A stretch of DNA of 64,000 nucleotides from contig JADJYY010000006.1 in NCBI GenBank assembly GCA_016719465.1, forward strand, positions 31,238 through 95,237, read 5' to 3'. Source of the stretch: Hydrogenophilales bacterium. GTDB taxonomy: Bacteria > Pseudomonadota > Gammaproteobacteria > Burkholderiales > Thiobacillaceae. Positions 1 to 6,999 of the stretch are shown one piece after another. Position 1 is the stretch's first letter, and each line of letters begins with the position of its first letter. The notes beneath the pieces are model-generated. The model ran no database searches. It was not told the origin of the DNA and was given only the letters and a program-made list of their open reading frames with translations. A program made the translations under genes and the position numbers.

Positions 1-699
1 GAAGCGCCAGGCGAAGGCTTCCCAGTCGAAGTCCGGATAGGCGGACAGGTGGGCGTTGTAGTTGCCCACGGCGCCGTTGATCTTGCCCAGGCAGGCGACC
101 TCGGCGAAACGGTCCATGCCCCGGCGCAGCCGATACACCACGTTGGCCATCTCCTTGCCCAGGGTGGTGGGCGAGGCGGGCTGGCCATGGGTACGGGCCA
201 GCATGGGCAGGTCGGCCAGATCCACGGCCAGTTCGGCCAGGCGGGCTTCCAGTTGCCGCATGGCCGGCAGCAGGACTTCCCGGCGGGCGTCGCGCAGCAT
301 GAGGGCGTGGGACAGGTTGTTGATGTCCTCGGAGGTGCAGGCGAAGTGGATGAACTCGCTCACCCGGGTGACCTGGACGTTGCCGGCCAGCCTGTCCTTG
401 AGGAAGTACTCCACAGCCTTGACGTCGTGGTTGGTGGTCTTCTCGTGGTCCTTCACCGCCTGGGCGTCGGCCAGGGAGAAATCGGCCGCCACGGCATCCA
501 GCGCCGCCAGGGTGGCGGCCGAGAAGGCGGGCACCTCGGCGATGGCGGGTTCGGCGGCCAGGGCCTTGAGCCACTCGATTTCCACCTTGACGCGGTACTT
601 GATCAGCCCGAATTCGCTGAAGTAGGGCGCCAGCTTGTCGCCGGCGCGGCGATAGCGGCCATCCAGGGGAGTCAGGGCGGTGAGCGTGGTCAAATCCAT
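1..699 (-). CDS. purB: Adenylosuccinate lyase, 5' part only
   Basis: Adenylosuccinate lyase releases fumarate from SAICAR and from adenylosuccinate in purine synthesis, in the cytoplasm. Only the first 233 codons are in the window, and the gene runs off the left edge. The protein begins MDLTTLTALTPLDGRYR, the usual opening of the long E. coli-type enzyme. It carries the conserved stretches TTNHDVKAVEYF, FACTSEDINN and ARTHGQPASPTTLGKE; the His of THGQP is a catalytic residue in this family. The flexible signature loop with the catalytic Ser lies outside. The start is the ATG at 697-699, in front of an HDOD gene read the same way with a 14-base gap. The identification is secure; completeness cannot be judged. 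Confidence 0.95.
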   Translation of the reverse strand, partial: MDLTTLTALTPLDGRYRRAGDKLAPYFSEFGLIKYRVKVEIEWLKALAAEPAIAEVPAFSAATLAALDAVAADFSLADAQAVKDHEKTTNHDVKAVEYFLKDRLAGNVQVTRVSEFIHFACTSEDINNLSHALMLRDARREVLLPAMRQLEARLAELAVDLADLPMLARTHGQPASPTTLGKEMANVVYRLRRGMDRFAEVACLGKINGAVGNYNAHLSAYPDFDWEAFAWRF

Positions 700-713
700 G
701 TTGTTTCCTCGGT

Positions 714-2231
714 TCAAATCTTCTGGCGCAGGGCCAGCGCGGTCTGGTTGCGCAGGGTCTTGATGAGGCCGAGCACCTGGGCCGACACCCGCAGGGATTC
801 GCGCATCCGGTCGGCGTACAGCAGGGCCAGGGGCTTGCCCGCCACCACGACGGGCAGCAGCAGGAAGGCGTGGGCCTGGACCTTGCGCGCATACCAGTCG
901 GGGATGCGGGTACGGATGTTATCCGCGGTGGCGTCGGAAATCAGGATGTCCTGGGCATTGGCGGTGGCGGCGTGGAATACGTCTGGGGCGAAGGAGAGGG
1001 GAATGCGGAAGTCGCCGCGCATGGCCATGGCGTTGGGGCCCAGCCCCACCCGGCCCACCAGGGATTGGCTGGGCCGGTCCAGCACGCAGACCATGACGTG
1101 GTCGAACAGCTCGGTTCGGTACAGCACTTCCGCCACCATCTTGAAGACATCCGCCAGGTGGTATTCCCCCAGCAGCATGGCGGTCATGTCCTGCATGCCG
1201 AGGGCGAGGACATCGGTGGGATCGTTGCCGGCGCATTCATCGGCGGCCTCTCCGGCCGGCGCCGTTTCCGCCTCCCCCCCGGGCCCGCCCGCCCCGCCAG
1301 ACCCGGGTTTTGGCGGCAGGGGCAGGGAGGTGCTCTTGCTGATGTCCACGTTCAGGATCGCGGCTTCGCCGCGCAAGGTTTCCACCGCCTTGCGGGCGGC
1401 TTCCGCCAGGCTTTCCCGGCTGGTCTGGACCGCCTCGCGGTAGCGCAGGTAGAGCCCGTCGAGGGCCTGTTCCTGCTCCTCGGGGCGCTTGCCGGCCACG
1501 GTACGGTGCAGATCCCGGGCCAGGTTGGCGACGATCCTCAGGCGACCGCTGTCCGAGGCGGCCGGCCGGACGCCGGTCTCCTCCAGGGGCGACATGGCGT
1601 GCAGGATGGCGGGCGGAAAGTGCCAGTGCCTGGCGATGGCCAGGCCGAGCTGGTCGTAATCCGTCCCGAACACCCGCTGGGCCGCCGCCTGTTCGCTCAG
1701 CAACGCCTCTTCCATGAGCAGGGCGACCTGCCGGGTCTTGTCATAGAAATGGAAGCGGGCCATGAGCCGGCCCAGTTCCCGGAACAAGGCGCTGATGAAG
1801 GCCTCCTCGCCGTCCCGCACCCCCGCGCTCGCGGCCAGCATGCGGCCGAGAATGCCCCGATAGAAGCTGTCCACCGCCTCGCCCTTGAGCTCGTCCACCT
1901 GGGCGCGGTCGTGCAGGTGCTCGAACAGCAGCAGCGACACCGCCGCGTTGCGAACCGCGTCGAAGCCCAGGATCACCACGGCGCGGGAGATGGTGCTGAT
2001 GGGCTGGCTGCTGAACGAGCCGTAATGGGCGGCGTTGACCAACCTGAGCAGCTTCTTGGTGAGGGAGATGTCGCGCAGGATGATATCGGTGAGGATATTG
2101 GCGCGGCTGTTCTCGTCCCCCACCGCCCGGTTGATTTCGGCGATGGTGCGCGACAGGGCGGGGAAATCGTCGCCCTTGTCCATTTCGGCGAGCAGGAGCG
2201 CGAGGGGAGTCCTGGTTTCGGCTTCGGTCAT
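714..2231 (-). CDS. HDOD domain signalling protein with C-terminal GAF-like region
   Basis: This protein of about 505 residues has an HDOD region over roughly residues 15-215 (KKLLRLVNAAHYG and AVVILGFDAVRNAAVSLLLF are typical). The middle is Gly/Pro-rich, and residues 345-500 look like a GAF sensory domain. HDOD proteins lack the catalytic HD metal site and act in bacterial signalling, often in motility or cell-cycle control; the role here is not known. I prefer the ATG at 2229-2231 over a GTG at 2250-2252, because the GTG would run into the end of recR. It lies downstream of recR with about 10 bases between, so it may share the dnaX-ybaB-recR transcript. Its partner is not evident from the neighbours. 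Confidence 0.82.
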   Translation of the reverse strand: MTEAETRTPLALLLAEMDKGDDFPALSRTIAEINRAVGDENSRANILTDIILRDISLTKKLLRLVNAAHYGSFSSQPISTISRAVVILGFDAVRNAAVSLLLFEHLHDRAQVDELKGEAVDSFYRGILGRMLAASAGVRDGEEAFISALFRELGRLMARFHFYDKTRQVALLMEEALLSEQAAAQRVFGTDYDQLGLAIARHWHFPPAILHAMSPLEETGVRPAASDSGRLRIVANLARDLHRTVAGKRPEEQEQALDGLYLRYREAVQTSRESLAEAARKAVETLRGEAAILNVDISKSTSLPLPPKPGSGGAGGPGGEAETAPAGEAADECAGNDPTDVLALGMQDMTAMLLGEYHLADVFKMVAEVLYRTELFDHVMVCVLDRPSQSLVGRVGLGPNAMAMRGDFRIPLSFAPDVFHAATANAQDILISDATADNIRTRIPDWYARKVQAHAFLLLPVVVAGKPLALLYADRMRESLRVSAQVLGLIKTLRNQTALALRQKI

Positions 2232-2241
2232 GGCGGGGCGG

Positions 2242-2838
2242 TCAGACGGCACGCCGGTCCAGCAGGGCCTGGGCGATGGTCATGCCATCCACGTGTTCCA
2301 GTTCGCCGCCCGCCGGCAGGCCGCGGGCGATGCGGCTGACCTTGAGGCCTCGGGACTTCAGCAACTCGCCGGCGTAGTGAGCGGTGGCCTCGCCCTCGGC
2401 GGTGAAGTTGGTGGCCAGGATGACTTCCTCCGTGACCCCGTCCCGGGCCCGCTCGATAAGACGCTCCAGGCCGATTTCCCTGGGGCCGATCCCGTCCAGG
2501 GGGGAGAGCCGGCCCATCAGCACGAAATAAAGCCCCTGGTAGGCCTGGGTTTCCTCCAGCCGGTTCAGGTCGGCGGGCATTTCCACCACGCACAGCTGGC
2601 GGTGGTCCCGCCGTGGGCTGGCGCAGATTTCGCATACGACCGCCTCGCTGAAATTGTTGCAGCGCTGGCAGTGCCGCAGCTGTTCCAGGGCGCCGGTCAG
2701 CGCCATGGACAGCCGCGCCGCGCCGTTGCGGTCCCGTTGCAGCAGGTGGTAGGCCATGCGCGCGGCGGATTTGGGCCCCACGCCGGGCAGCGCGCGCAGG
2801 GCCTCGATGAGGGCGCCGAGGGGGCCGGGAAGAAGCAT
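2242..2838 (-). CDS. recR: Recombination mediator protein RecR
   Basis: RecR works with RecF and RecO to load RecA on gapped DNA. The protein has the N-terminal helix-hairpin-helix (LPGVGPKSAARMAYHLL), a four-cysteine zinc finger (CQRCNNF ... CEIC) and a Toprim domain ending near residue 175. Length of about 198 residues is normal. The ATG at 2836-2838 is the more likely start; a TTG nine bases upstream would add three residues. It is the last member of the conserved dnaX-ybaB-recR cluster, all read leftwards. Between it and ybaB lies a 66-base low-complexity inverted repeat, which may weaken cotranscription. Confidence 0.95.
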   Translation of the reverse strand: MLLPGPLGALIEALRALPGVGPKSAARMAYHLLQRDRNGAARLSMALTGALEQLRHCQRCNNFSEAVVCEICASPRRDHRQLCVVEMPADLNRLEETQAYQGLYFVLMGRLSPLDGIGPREIGLERLIERARDGVTEEVILATNFTAEGEATAHYAGELLKSRGLKVSRIARGLPAGGELEHVDGMTIAQALLDRRAV

Positions 2839-2847
2839 CAGGGGCAA

Positions 2848-2913
2848 GGTTCAAGGAGCAAGGCGCAAGGGAAGGCTGTGAATCCTTGTCCCTTGCTCCC
2901 TGCCCCTTGCATC
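2848..2913. repeat. Low-complexity inverted repeat between ybaB and recR
   Basis: The gap between ybaB and recR is filled by purine-rich words such as GGCAAGG, AGCAAGG and GCAAGGG, followed by their reverse complements CCTTGTCCC, TTGCTCCC and CCCCTTGC. The two halves can pair into a long imperfect hairpin. It has no T-run, so it is not a typical terminator. It looks like an intergenic palindromic repeat dropped into an operon. Confidence 0.6.
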
Positions 2914-3240
2914 TCAGAATGGCAGCTTGAACCCCGGCGGCAGGGGCAGGCCGGCGGTGGCGGCGGACATCTTTTCCTGGGTGAGGCTTTCCACCTTGCG
3001 CACCGCGTCGTTGACGGCGGCGGCCACCAGGTCTTCCAGCATGTCCTTGTCGTCCGCCAGCAGGGACGGGTCGATGGTAATGCGCTTGACGTCGTGCTTG
3101 CCGCTCATGACCACCTTGACCAGGCCGGCGCCGGATTCGCCCTCCACTTCCATCTCCGCGATCTTGGCCTGGAGCTTCTGCATGTTGTCCTGCATCTGCT
3201 GGGCCTGTTTCATCAGATTGCCGATTCCACCTTTGAGCAT
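2914..3240 (-). CDS. ybaB: Nucleoid-associated protein YbaB/EbfC
   Basis: This is a small DNA-binding protein of 108 residues that forms a dimer with a tweezer shape and coats DNA. The family marks are all present: a Gly/Met/Gln-rich N-terminus (GNLMKQAQQMQDNMQKLQ), a short beta-sheet core with VKVVMSGKHDVKRI, and a C-terminal helix with DAVRKVESLTQEKM followed by a tail ending PPGFKLPF. It sits 24 bases downstream of dnaX and upstream of recR, the order seen in most proteobacteria. Confidence 0.96.
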   Translation of the reverse strand: MLKGGIGNLMKQAQQMQDNMQKLQAKIAEMEVEGESGAGLVKVVMSGKHDVKRITIDPSLLADDKDMLEDLVAAAVNDAVRKVESLTQEKMSAATAGLPLPPGFKLPF

Positions 3241-3264
3241 GTCGTTTCCTTGCCGTCGTTCTGG

Positions 3265-4947
3265 TCAGTTGTCGGTGCCCGTCAGCCTGGCCTGGCCGGC
3301 CAGGGGACGGATGTTGTTGATCGTCGCGTCGCACTCGCGCACGAGGGTCTGGATGAAGGGGTCGCCGTGGATCGCGGCTTCGGCCTCGCCCTGGCGGCTG
3401 GCCTGTTCCCGCGCCCGGGCGGCGGCGGGAGAGGCGTCGGTGTCCGCCACCAGTTCGACGTCGAGCTGGATGACGCCGCCGAGTTTTTCCGCCAGGGCTT
3501 CGCGCAGTTTGTCGCCGAAGTTGGCAAGCAGGGATTTCTGGCCCTCCGGCAGGCGCAATCTCAGGCTTTGACCGGCATGGGAGGCCAGTTCGCACTGCAT
3601 GGCGAGCTGCCGCGCCAGACCCGGCAGGCTTTCCGCCAGGGTGCGCCAATCGAATTCAGGCCCCTTCCCGTCCGCGAGGCTGGCGGGGGCGCCCTCACCG
3701 CGAGCGGGGAGGGCCGGGGTGGGGAGGGTGGGTTCGTTGGCGGCCCGGGCCACCGGGAGCGGGCGGGCGGTGGCGGGCGGCAGGGGCCGACCCGAGGCGG
3801 TCGTGGCCTGGCCCGCGCCCGGGCCGGCGCTCCGGGCGGGCGGCGGAGGTTCTCCGGGGGTGAAGGCCAGCATGCGCAGCAGGGTCATGGTGAAGCCGGC
3901 ATACTCGTCCGGCGCCCATTCCAGGTCGCGGCGCCCCAGGGTGGCGATCTGGTAGTGCACTTGCACGGTTTCCGGGTCCAGTTGGCGGGCCAGGACGAAC
4001 AGCCGGTCCCGCTCCGGGATATCCTCGCCCACCGCTTCCGGCACGCTCTGGGCCAGGGCGATCTGGTGCAGCAGGCCGGCCATGTCCTGCAGGGCGGCGT
4101 CGAAGGAAAAACCGCGGGCGGCCAGTTCCTCGGCTTCGCGCATCAGGCGGGGGCCGTCCGCCGCCGCCAGGGCTTCCAGCACCGGCAGCAGGTAGGCCTG
4201 GTCGATGACACCCAGCATGGCACGGGTTTCTTCTTCCTTCACCTGGCCGCTACCGTAGGCGATGGCCTGGTCGGTGAGGGACAGGGCGTCGCGCATGCTG
4301 CCGGCGGCGGCCCGGGCCAGGAGGTTCAGGGCGCCGGATTCGAACGGCACGTTCTCCGCCTCCAGCACCTTCTTCAGGTGGCCCGCCACCTGGCCGGGCG
4401 GCATCTGCTTCAGATTGAACTGGAGGCAGCGGGACAGCACCGTCACCGGCACCTTCTGGGGGTCGGTGGTGGCCAGGATGAAGATGACGTGGCCGGGCGG
4501 TTCCTCCAGGGTCTTCAGCATGGCGTTGAAGGCATGCTTGGAGAGCTGGTGCACCTCGTCGATGATGTAGACCTTGTAGCGGCCGGCGGTGGGCGCGTAC
4601 TGGGCGTTCTCGATCACCTCCCGCATGTTGTCGATGCCGGTGTAGGAGGCCGCGTCGATCTCGATGAGGTCGACGAAGCGGCCGCCGTCGATTTCCTGGC
4701 AGGCGGGGCAGGTGCCGCAGGGTTCCGGGGTGACGCCGCCGTGCTCGCTCCCCGTGCAGTTCAGGCATTTGGCCAGGATGCGGGCCAGGGTGGTCTTGCC
4801 CACGCCGCGGGTGCCGGTGAACAGGTAGGCGTGGTGCAGGCGCCCCTGGGCCAGGGCGTTGGTCAGGGCGCGCACCACATGTTCCTGGCCGACCAGCTGG
4901 CCGAAGCCGCGCGGGCGCCATTTGCGGGCGAGAACTTGGTGGCTCAT
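3265..4947 (-). CDS. dnaX: DNA polymerase III subunits tau/gamma
   Basis: DnaX is the clamp-loader ATPase that also tethers polymerase cores. The 560-residue protein has Walker A GTRGVGKTT near residue 46, a zinc-binding cysteine cluster (CLNC ... CGTCPAC), Walker B region IIDEVHQLS, sensor I ILATTDPQK and the arginine-finger segment SRCLQF. The collar domain ends near residue 370. The Pro/Ala-rich linker that follows carries an in-frame copy of a GC-rich palindromic repeat (residues about 405-420, TLPTPALPARGEG). The C-terminal part resembles tau domain V. I saw no A-AAA-AAG slip site like the one that makes gamma in E. coli. It lies upstream of ybaB and recR. Confidence 0.95.
   Translation of the reverse strand: MSHQVLARKWRPRGFGQLVGQEHVVRALTNALAQGRLHHAYLFTGTRGVGKTTLARILAKCLNCTGSEHGGVTPEPCGTCPACQEIDGGRFVDLIEIDAASYTGIDNMREVIENAQYAPTAGRYKVYIIDEVHQLSKHAFNAMLKTLEEPPGHVIFILATTDPQKVPVTVLSRCLQFNLKQMPPGQVAGHLKKVLEAENVPFESGALNLLARAAAGSMRDALSLTDQAIAYGSGQVKEEETRAMLGVIDQAYLLPVLEALAAADGPRLMREAEELAARGFSFDAALQDMAGLLHQIALAQSVPEAVGEDIPERDRLFVLARQLDPETVQVHYQIATLGRRDLEWAPDEYAGFTMTLLRMLAFTPGEPPPPARSAGPGAGQATTASGRPLPPATARPLPVARAANEPTLPTPALPARGEGAPASLADGKGPEFDWRTLAESLPGLARQLAMQCELASHAGQSLRLRLPEGQKSLLANFGDKLREALAEKLGGVIQLDVELVADTDASPAAARAREQASRQGEAEAAIHGDPFIQTLVRECDATINNIRPLAGQARLTGTDN
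3691..3732. repeat. GC-rich palindromic repeat inside dnaX
   Basis: This stretch has the sequence style of the intergenic repeats at 9744-9830 and 27958-28050 (gcgagcggggaggg next to ggggtggggaggg). Here it lies inside the dnaX linker and is read in frame as part of the protein. The surrounding linker has no conserved structure, which would explain why the insertion is tolerated. Confidence 0.6.
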
Positions 4948-4971
4948 GGGTCTGTGTCCCGCCCGGGGGGA

Positions 4972-5502
4972 TCAGTAGTTGTAGCCGAGGCGGATCTGAT
5001 GGAAGTTGATGCCGTCGTTGGGGTCGGAGATGCCGGCGTTGGACAGGTGCTGGAGACGGTAGCCGAGCTCGTAGCGGTCTTTCGCGCCGAGCAGCCAGCC
5101 GAAGCCGATATGGTCGCCGAAGCTGAAGTTGCCGCCGAAATCCCGGTCGTCGTTGATGCGGGTTTCGGAAAGGTAGTGGGCGCCGATGGCGGCCTCGAGG
5201 AAAAAGCGGCTGCCCACCGGGCTGAGCCGGAACACCGGGGTGATGCCGATGTCCCACAAATTCTTGGCGCCCGTGCCGTCGCCATCCCAGTAGCCCAGGC
5301 TGGCTTCCCAGAAGCCGGTGGCGTGCCAGCTCTGGCCGACGCTCCAGCGCTTGTCCCAGTTCCAGCGCAACGTGACGCGGGCCATGTTGGTGGAATCATC
5401 GCCGGTACCCAGTTCGATACTGGAGCCGTTCACCGCGTTGGCGGGTTGGCCCATGGCCAATCCCACGCCGAGCAAAAGTATGGAAAGGGCGCCTTTGGTC
5501 AT
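4972..5502 (-). CDS. pagL: PagL-like lipid A 3-O-deacylase
   Basis: This outer-membrane beta-barrel enzyme family removes the 3-position acyl chain of lipid A. The 176-residue precursor starts MTKGALSILLLGVGLAMG with a signal peptide likely cut after ANA. The C-terminal half has the PagL catalytic signature: HLSNAGI with the His-x-Ser pair, then a conserved Pro/Asn/Gly segment, and a final barrel strand ending in aromatic residues (IRLGYNY). An upstream in-frame start would add 24 residues read through the SRP RNA end and lacks a signal sequence, so I reject it. The gene lies between the SRP RNA and dnaX, all leftward. With eptA and a PAP2 phosphatase elsewhere in the window it adds to the lipid A remodelling genes. 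Confidence 0.85.
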   Translation of the reverse strand: MTKGALSILLLGVGLAMGQPANAVNGSSIELGTGDDSTNMARVTLRWNWDKRWSVGQSWHATGFWEASLGYWDGDGTGAKNLWDIGITPVFRLSPVGSRFFLEAAIGAHYLSETRINDDRDFGGNFSFGDHIGFGWLLGAKDRYELGYRLQHLSNAGISDPNDGINFHQIRLGYNY

Positions 5503-5544
5503 GCGTCGACTCCTGCGATCACTGGGAAGTACTTGAAAGAATGG

Positions 5545-5644
5545 GGTGGCGAGCCCAACCCCCGGCACTGGCATCGATCGCTGTGGCTGCTTCCTTCCGG
5601 ACCTGACCAGGTTGGCGACTTAGCCATGCGGGGAGACCCGCCAC
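5545..5644 (-). ncRNA. ffs: Bacterial signal recognition particle RNA (4.5S)
   Basis: The reverse strand contains the invariant SRP loop (ACCTGGTCAGG, then TCCGGAAGGAAGCAGCC), which binds Ffh. The two ends, GTGGCGGGTC and GGCTCGCCAC, pair to close a hairpin of about 100 nucleotides, the 4.5S size. Its place upstream of dnaX-ybaB-recR is the common gammaproteobacterial and betaproteobacterial arrangement. The exact ends are estimated from the pairing and may be off by a few bases. Confidence 0.93.
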
Positions 5645-5709
5645 GCGGCATTCTAACCCAGGGCGGCCGGTTCCGGATGCGTCGCGACGAAGGCGCCGTC
5701 GCGGGCCGC

Positions 5710-6786
5710 TTACTCGTCTTCCGTCGGCGTCGCCACGCGCCGGGCCTGGACCGCCTCGGCCAACTGGCGCAGCAGGGGCTCGGTGGCATCCCAGCCGATG
5801 CAGGCGTCGGTGATGGAAACGCCGTAGTCCAGGGGCTTGCCGGGCAGCAGATCCTGGCGGCCGGGGTTGAGGTGGCTTTCGATCATCACGCCCATGATGC
5901 GCCGGTCGCCCGAGGCGATCTGGCCCGCCACGTCGTTGCCCACCTCGACCTGGCGCTGGTACTGCTTGCTGGAATTGGCGTGGGACAAATCGATCATGAC
6001 CTGCTGGCGCAGGCCGGCGGCGGCCAGTTCGCCGCAGGCGGCGTTGACGCTGGTGGCGTCGTAGTTGGGCTGCTTGCCGCCGCGCAGGATGACGTGGCAG
6101 TCCTCGTTGCCGGCGGTCTTGAATACCGCCACGTGGCCGGACTTGGTGATGGAGACGAAGTGGTGGCGGGCGGCGGCGGCCTTGATGGCGTCCACGGCGA
6201 TGCGCAGGTTGCCGTCGGTGCCGTTCTTGAAGCCCACCGGGCAGGACAGGCCGGACGCCAGCTGGCGATGGGACTGGGATTCCGTGGTGCGGGCGCCGAT
6301 GGCGCCCCAGGCCACCAGGTCGGCGATGTACTGGGGCGAGATCAGGTCGAGGAACTCGGTGCCGCAGGGCAGGCCCATCTCGTTGATTTCCAGCAGCAGC
6401 TTGCGCGCCAGGCGCAGGCCCTCGTTGATGTCGAAGCTTTCGTTCATGTGGGGGTCGTTGATCAGACCCTTCCAGCCCACCGTGGTGCGCGGTTTCTCGA
6501 AATAGACCCGCATGACGACCACCAGGTCCCGCTCCAGCGCCGGCATGAGCGCCTTGAGCTTGCGGGCGTATTCCAGCGCGGCCTTGGGGTCGTGGATGGA
6601 GCAGGGGCCCACCACCACCACCAGCCGGTCGTCGGCGCCGCGCAGCACGTCATGGATATGGTTGCGGGCCTGGAAGGTCGTTTGCAGGGCCGTGTCGCTG
6701 GCCTTGATCTCGCGCATGAGTTGCATGGGCGCCAGGAGTTCGTCGCCCTGCTCGATGCGAGTGTCGTCGGTGCGGATGTGGGTCAT
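5710..6786 (-). CDS. aroG: 3-deoxy-7-phosphoheptulonate synthase, AroG/F/H class
   Basis: This enzyme joins phosphoenolpyruvate and erythrose 4-phosphate, the first step to aromatic amino acids. The 358-residue length and motifs match the type I-alpha enzyme: VVVVGPCSIHDP near residue 60, MRVYFEKPRTTVGWKG, GARTTESQSHRQLASG, GFKNGTDG, IDLSHANSSK and GVMIESHLNPG. A ribosome site AAGGA lies 8 bases before the ATG. Between trpB2 and this start lie a short Phe-rich open frame and a terminator hairpin, so expression is probably controlled by attenuation in response to charged tRNA-Phe. Which amino acid inhibits the enzyme itself cannot be read with certainty. Confidence 0.96.
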   Translation of the reverse strand: MTHIRTDDTRIEQGDELLAPMQLMREIKASDTALQTTFQARNHIHDVLRGADDRLVVVVGPCSIHDPKAALEYARKLKALMPALERDLVVVMRVYFEKPRTTVGWKGLINDPHMNESFDINEGLRLARKLLLEINEMGLPCGTEFLDLISPQYIADLVAWGAIGARTTESQSHRQLASGLSCPVGFKNGTDGNLRIAVDAIKAAAARHHFVSITKSGHVAVFKTAGNEDCHVILRGGKQPNYDATSVNAACGELAAAGLRQQVMIDLSHANSSKQYQRQVEVGNDVAGQIASGDRRIMGVMIESHLNPGRQDLLPGKPLDYGVSITDACIGWDATEPLLRQLAEAVQARRVATPTEDE

Positions 6787-6818
6787 TTCATTTCCTTGTC
6801 GATGCCGGCCCTGAAACG

Positions 6819-6845
6819 AAAAAACCGCCAGGGACCTGGCGGTTT
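6819..6845 (-). terminator. Attenuator terminator before aroG
   Basis: On the reverse strand the sequence reads AAACCGCCAGG, two loop bases, CCTGGCGGTTT, then a run of T. The arms at 6822-6832 and 6835-6845 are perfect 11-base complements, and the T-run covers 6824 to 6819. It ends 32 bases before the aroG start and follows the Phe-rich leader frame, so it can serve as the 3:4 hairpin of an attenuator. Confidence 0.85.
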
Positions 6846-6874
6846 CTCGGGTGGCTCAATGGGTCTTGCGTGAC

Positions 6875-6943
6875 TCAGCGCCTCCCGGCCGCCTGGGCCA
6901 GGAAGCAATAAAATCGAAAAAAGCGCTGAGGAATCAGGGTCAT
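6875..6943 (-). CDS. Phe-rich leader peptide controlling aroG
   Basis: A 22-codon frame with ATG at 6941-6943 and TGA at 6875-6877 encodes MTLIPQRFFRFYCFLAQ, then a short tail. Codons 8-14 are F-F-R-F-Y-C-F, that is four Phe and one Tyr in seven, as in pheA-type leader peptides. The arms 6923-6930 and 6874-6881 are perfect 8-base complements that flank the Phe codons and could form a 1:2 hairpin. A GGCGG near 6887-6893 can pair with the CCGCC of the terminator arm as an antiterminator. No strong ribosome site is visible, which lowers confidence slightly. It is too short for routine gene calling. Confidence 0.8.
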   Translation of the reverse strand: MTLIPQRFFRFYCFLAQAAGRR

Positions 6944-6999
6944 GGGCACGGATGCTAACAGACCATGGTGCACCGCCGCAAGCCGGGTTTCACGCGCGC

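Noticed and set aside
3265..4947. Programmed frameshift in dnaX
   Set aside because: No A-AAA-AAG or similar slippery run with a following stem was found in the expected region.
2035..6873. A 1612-codon open frame on the + strand opposite recR, ybaB, dnaX, the SRP RNA and aroG
   Set aside because: It is the antisense shadow of GC-rich genes. It is His/Gln/Gly-rich without domains, and crosses a structural RNA and a terminator.
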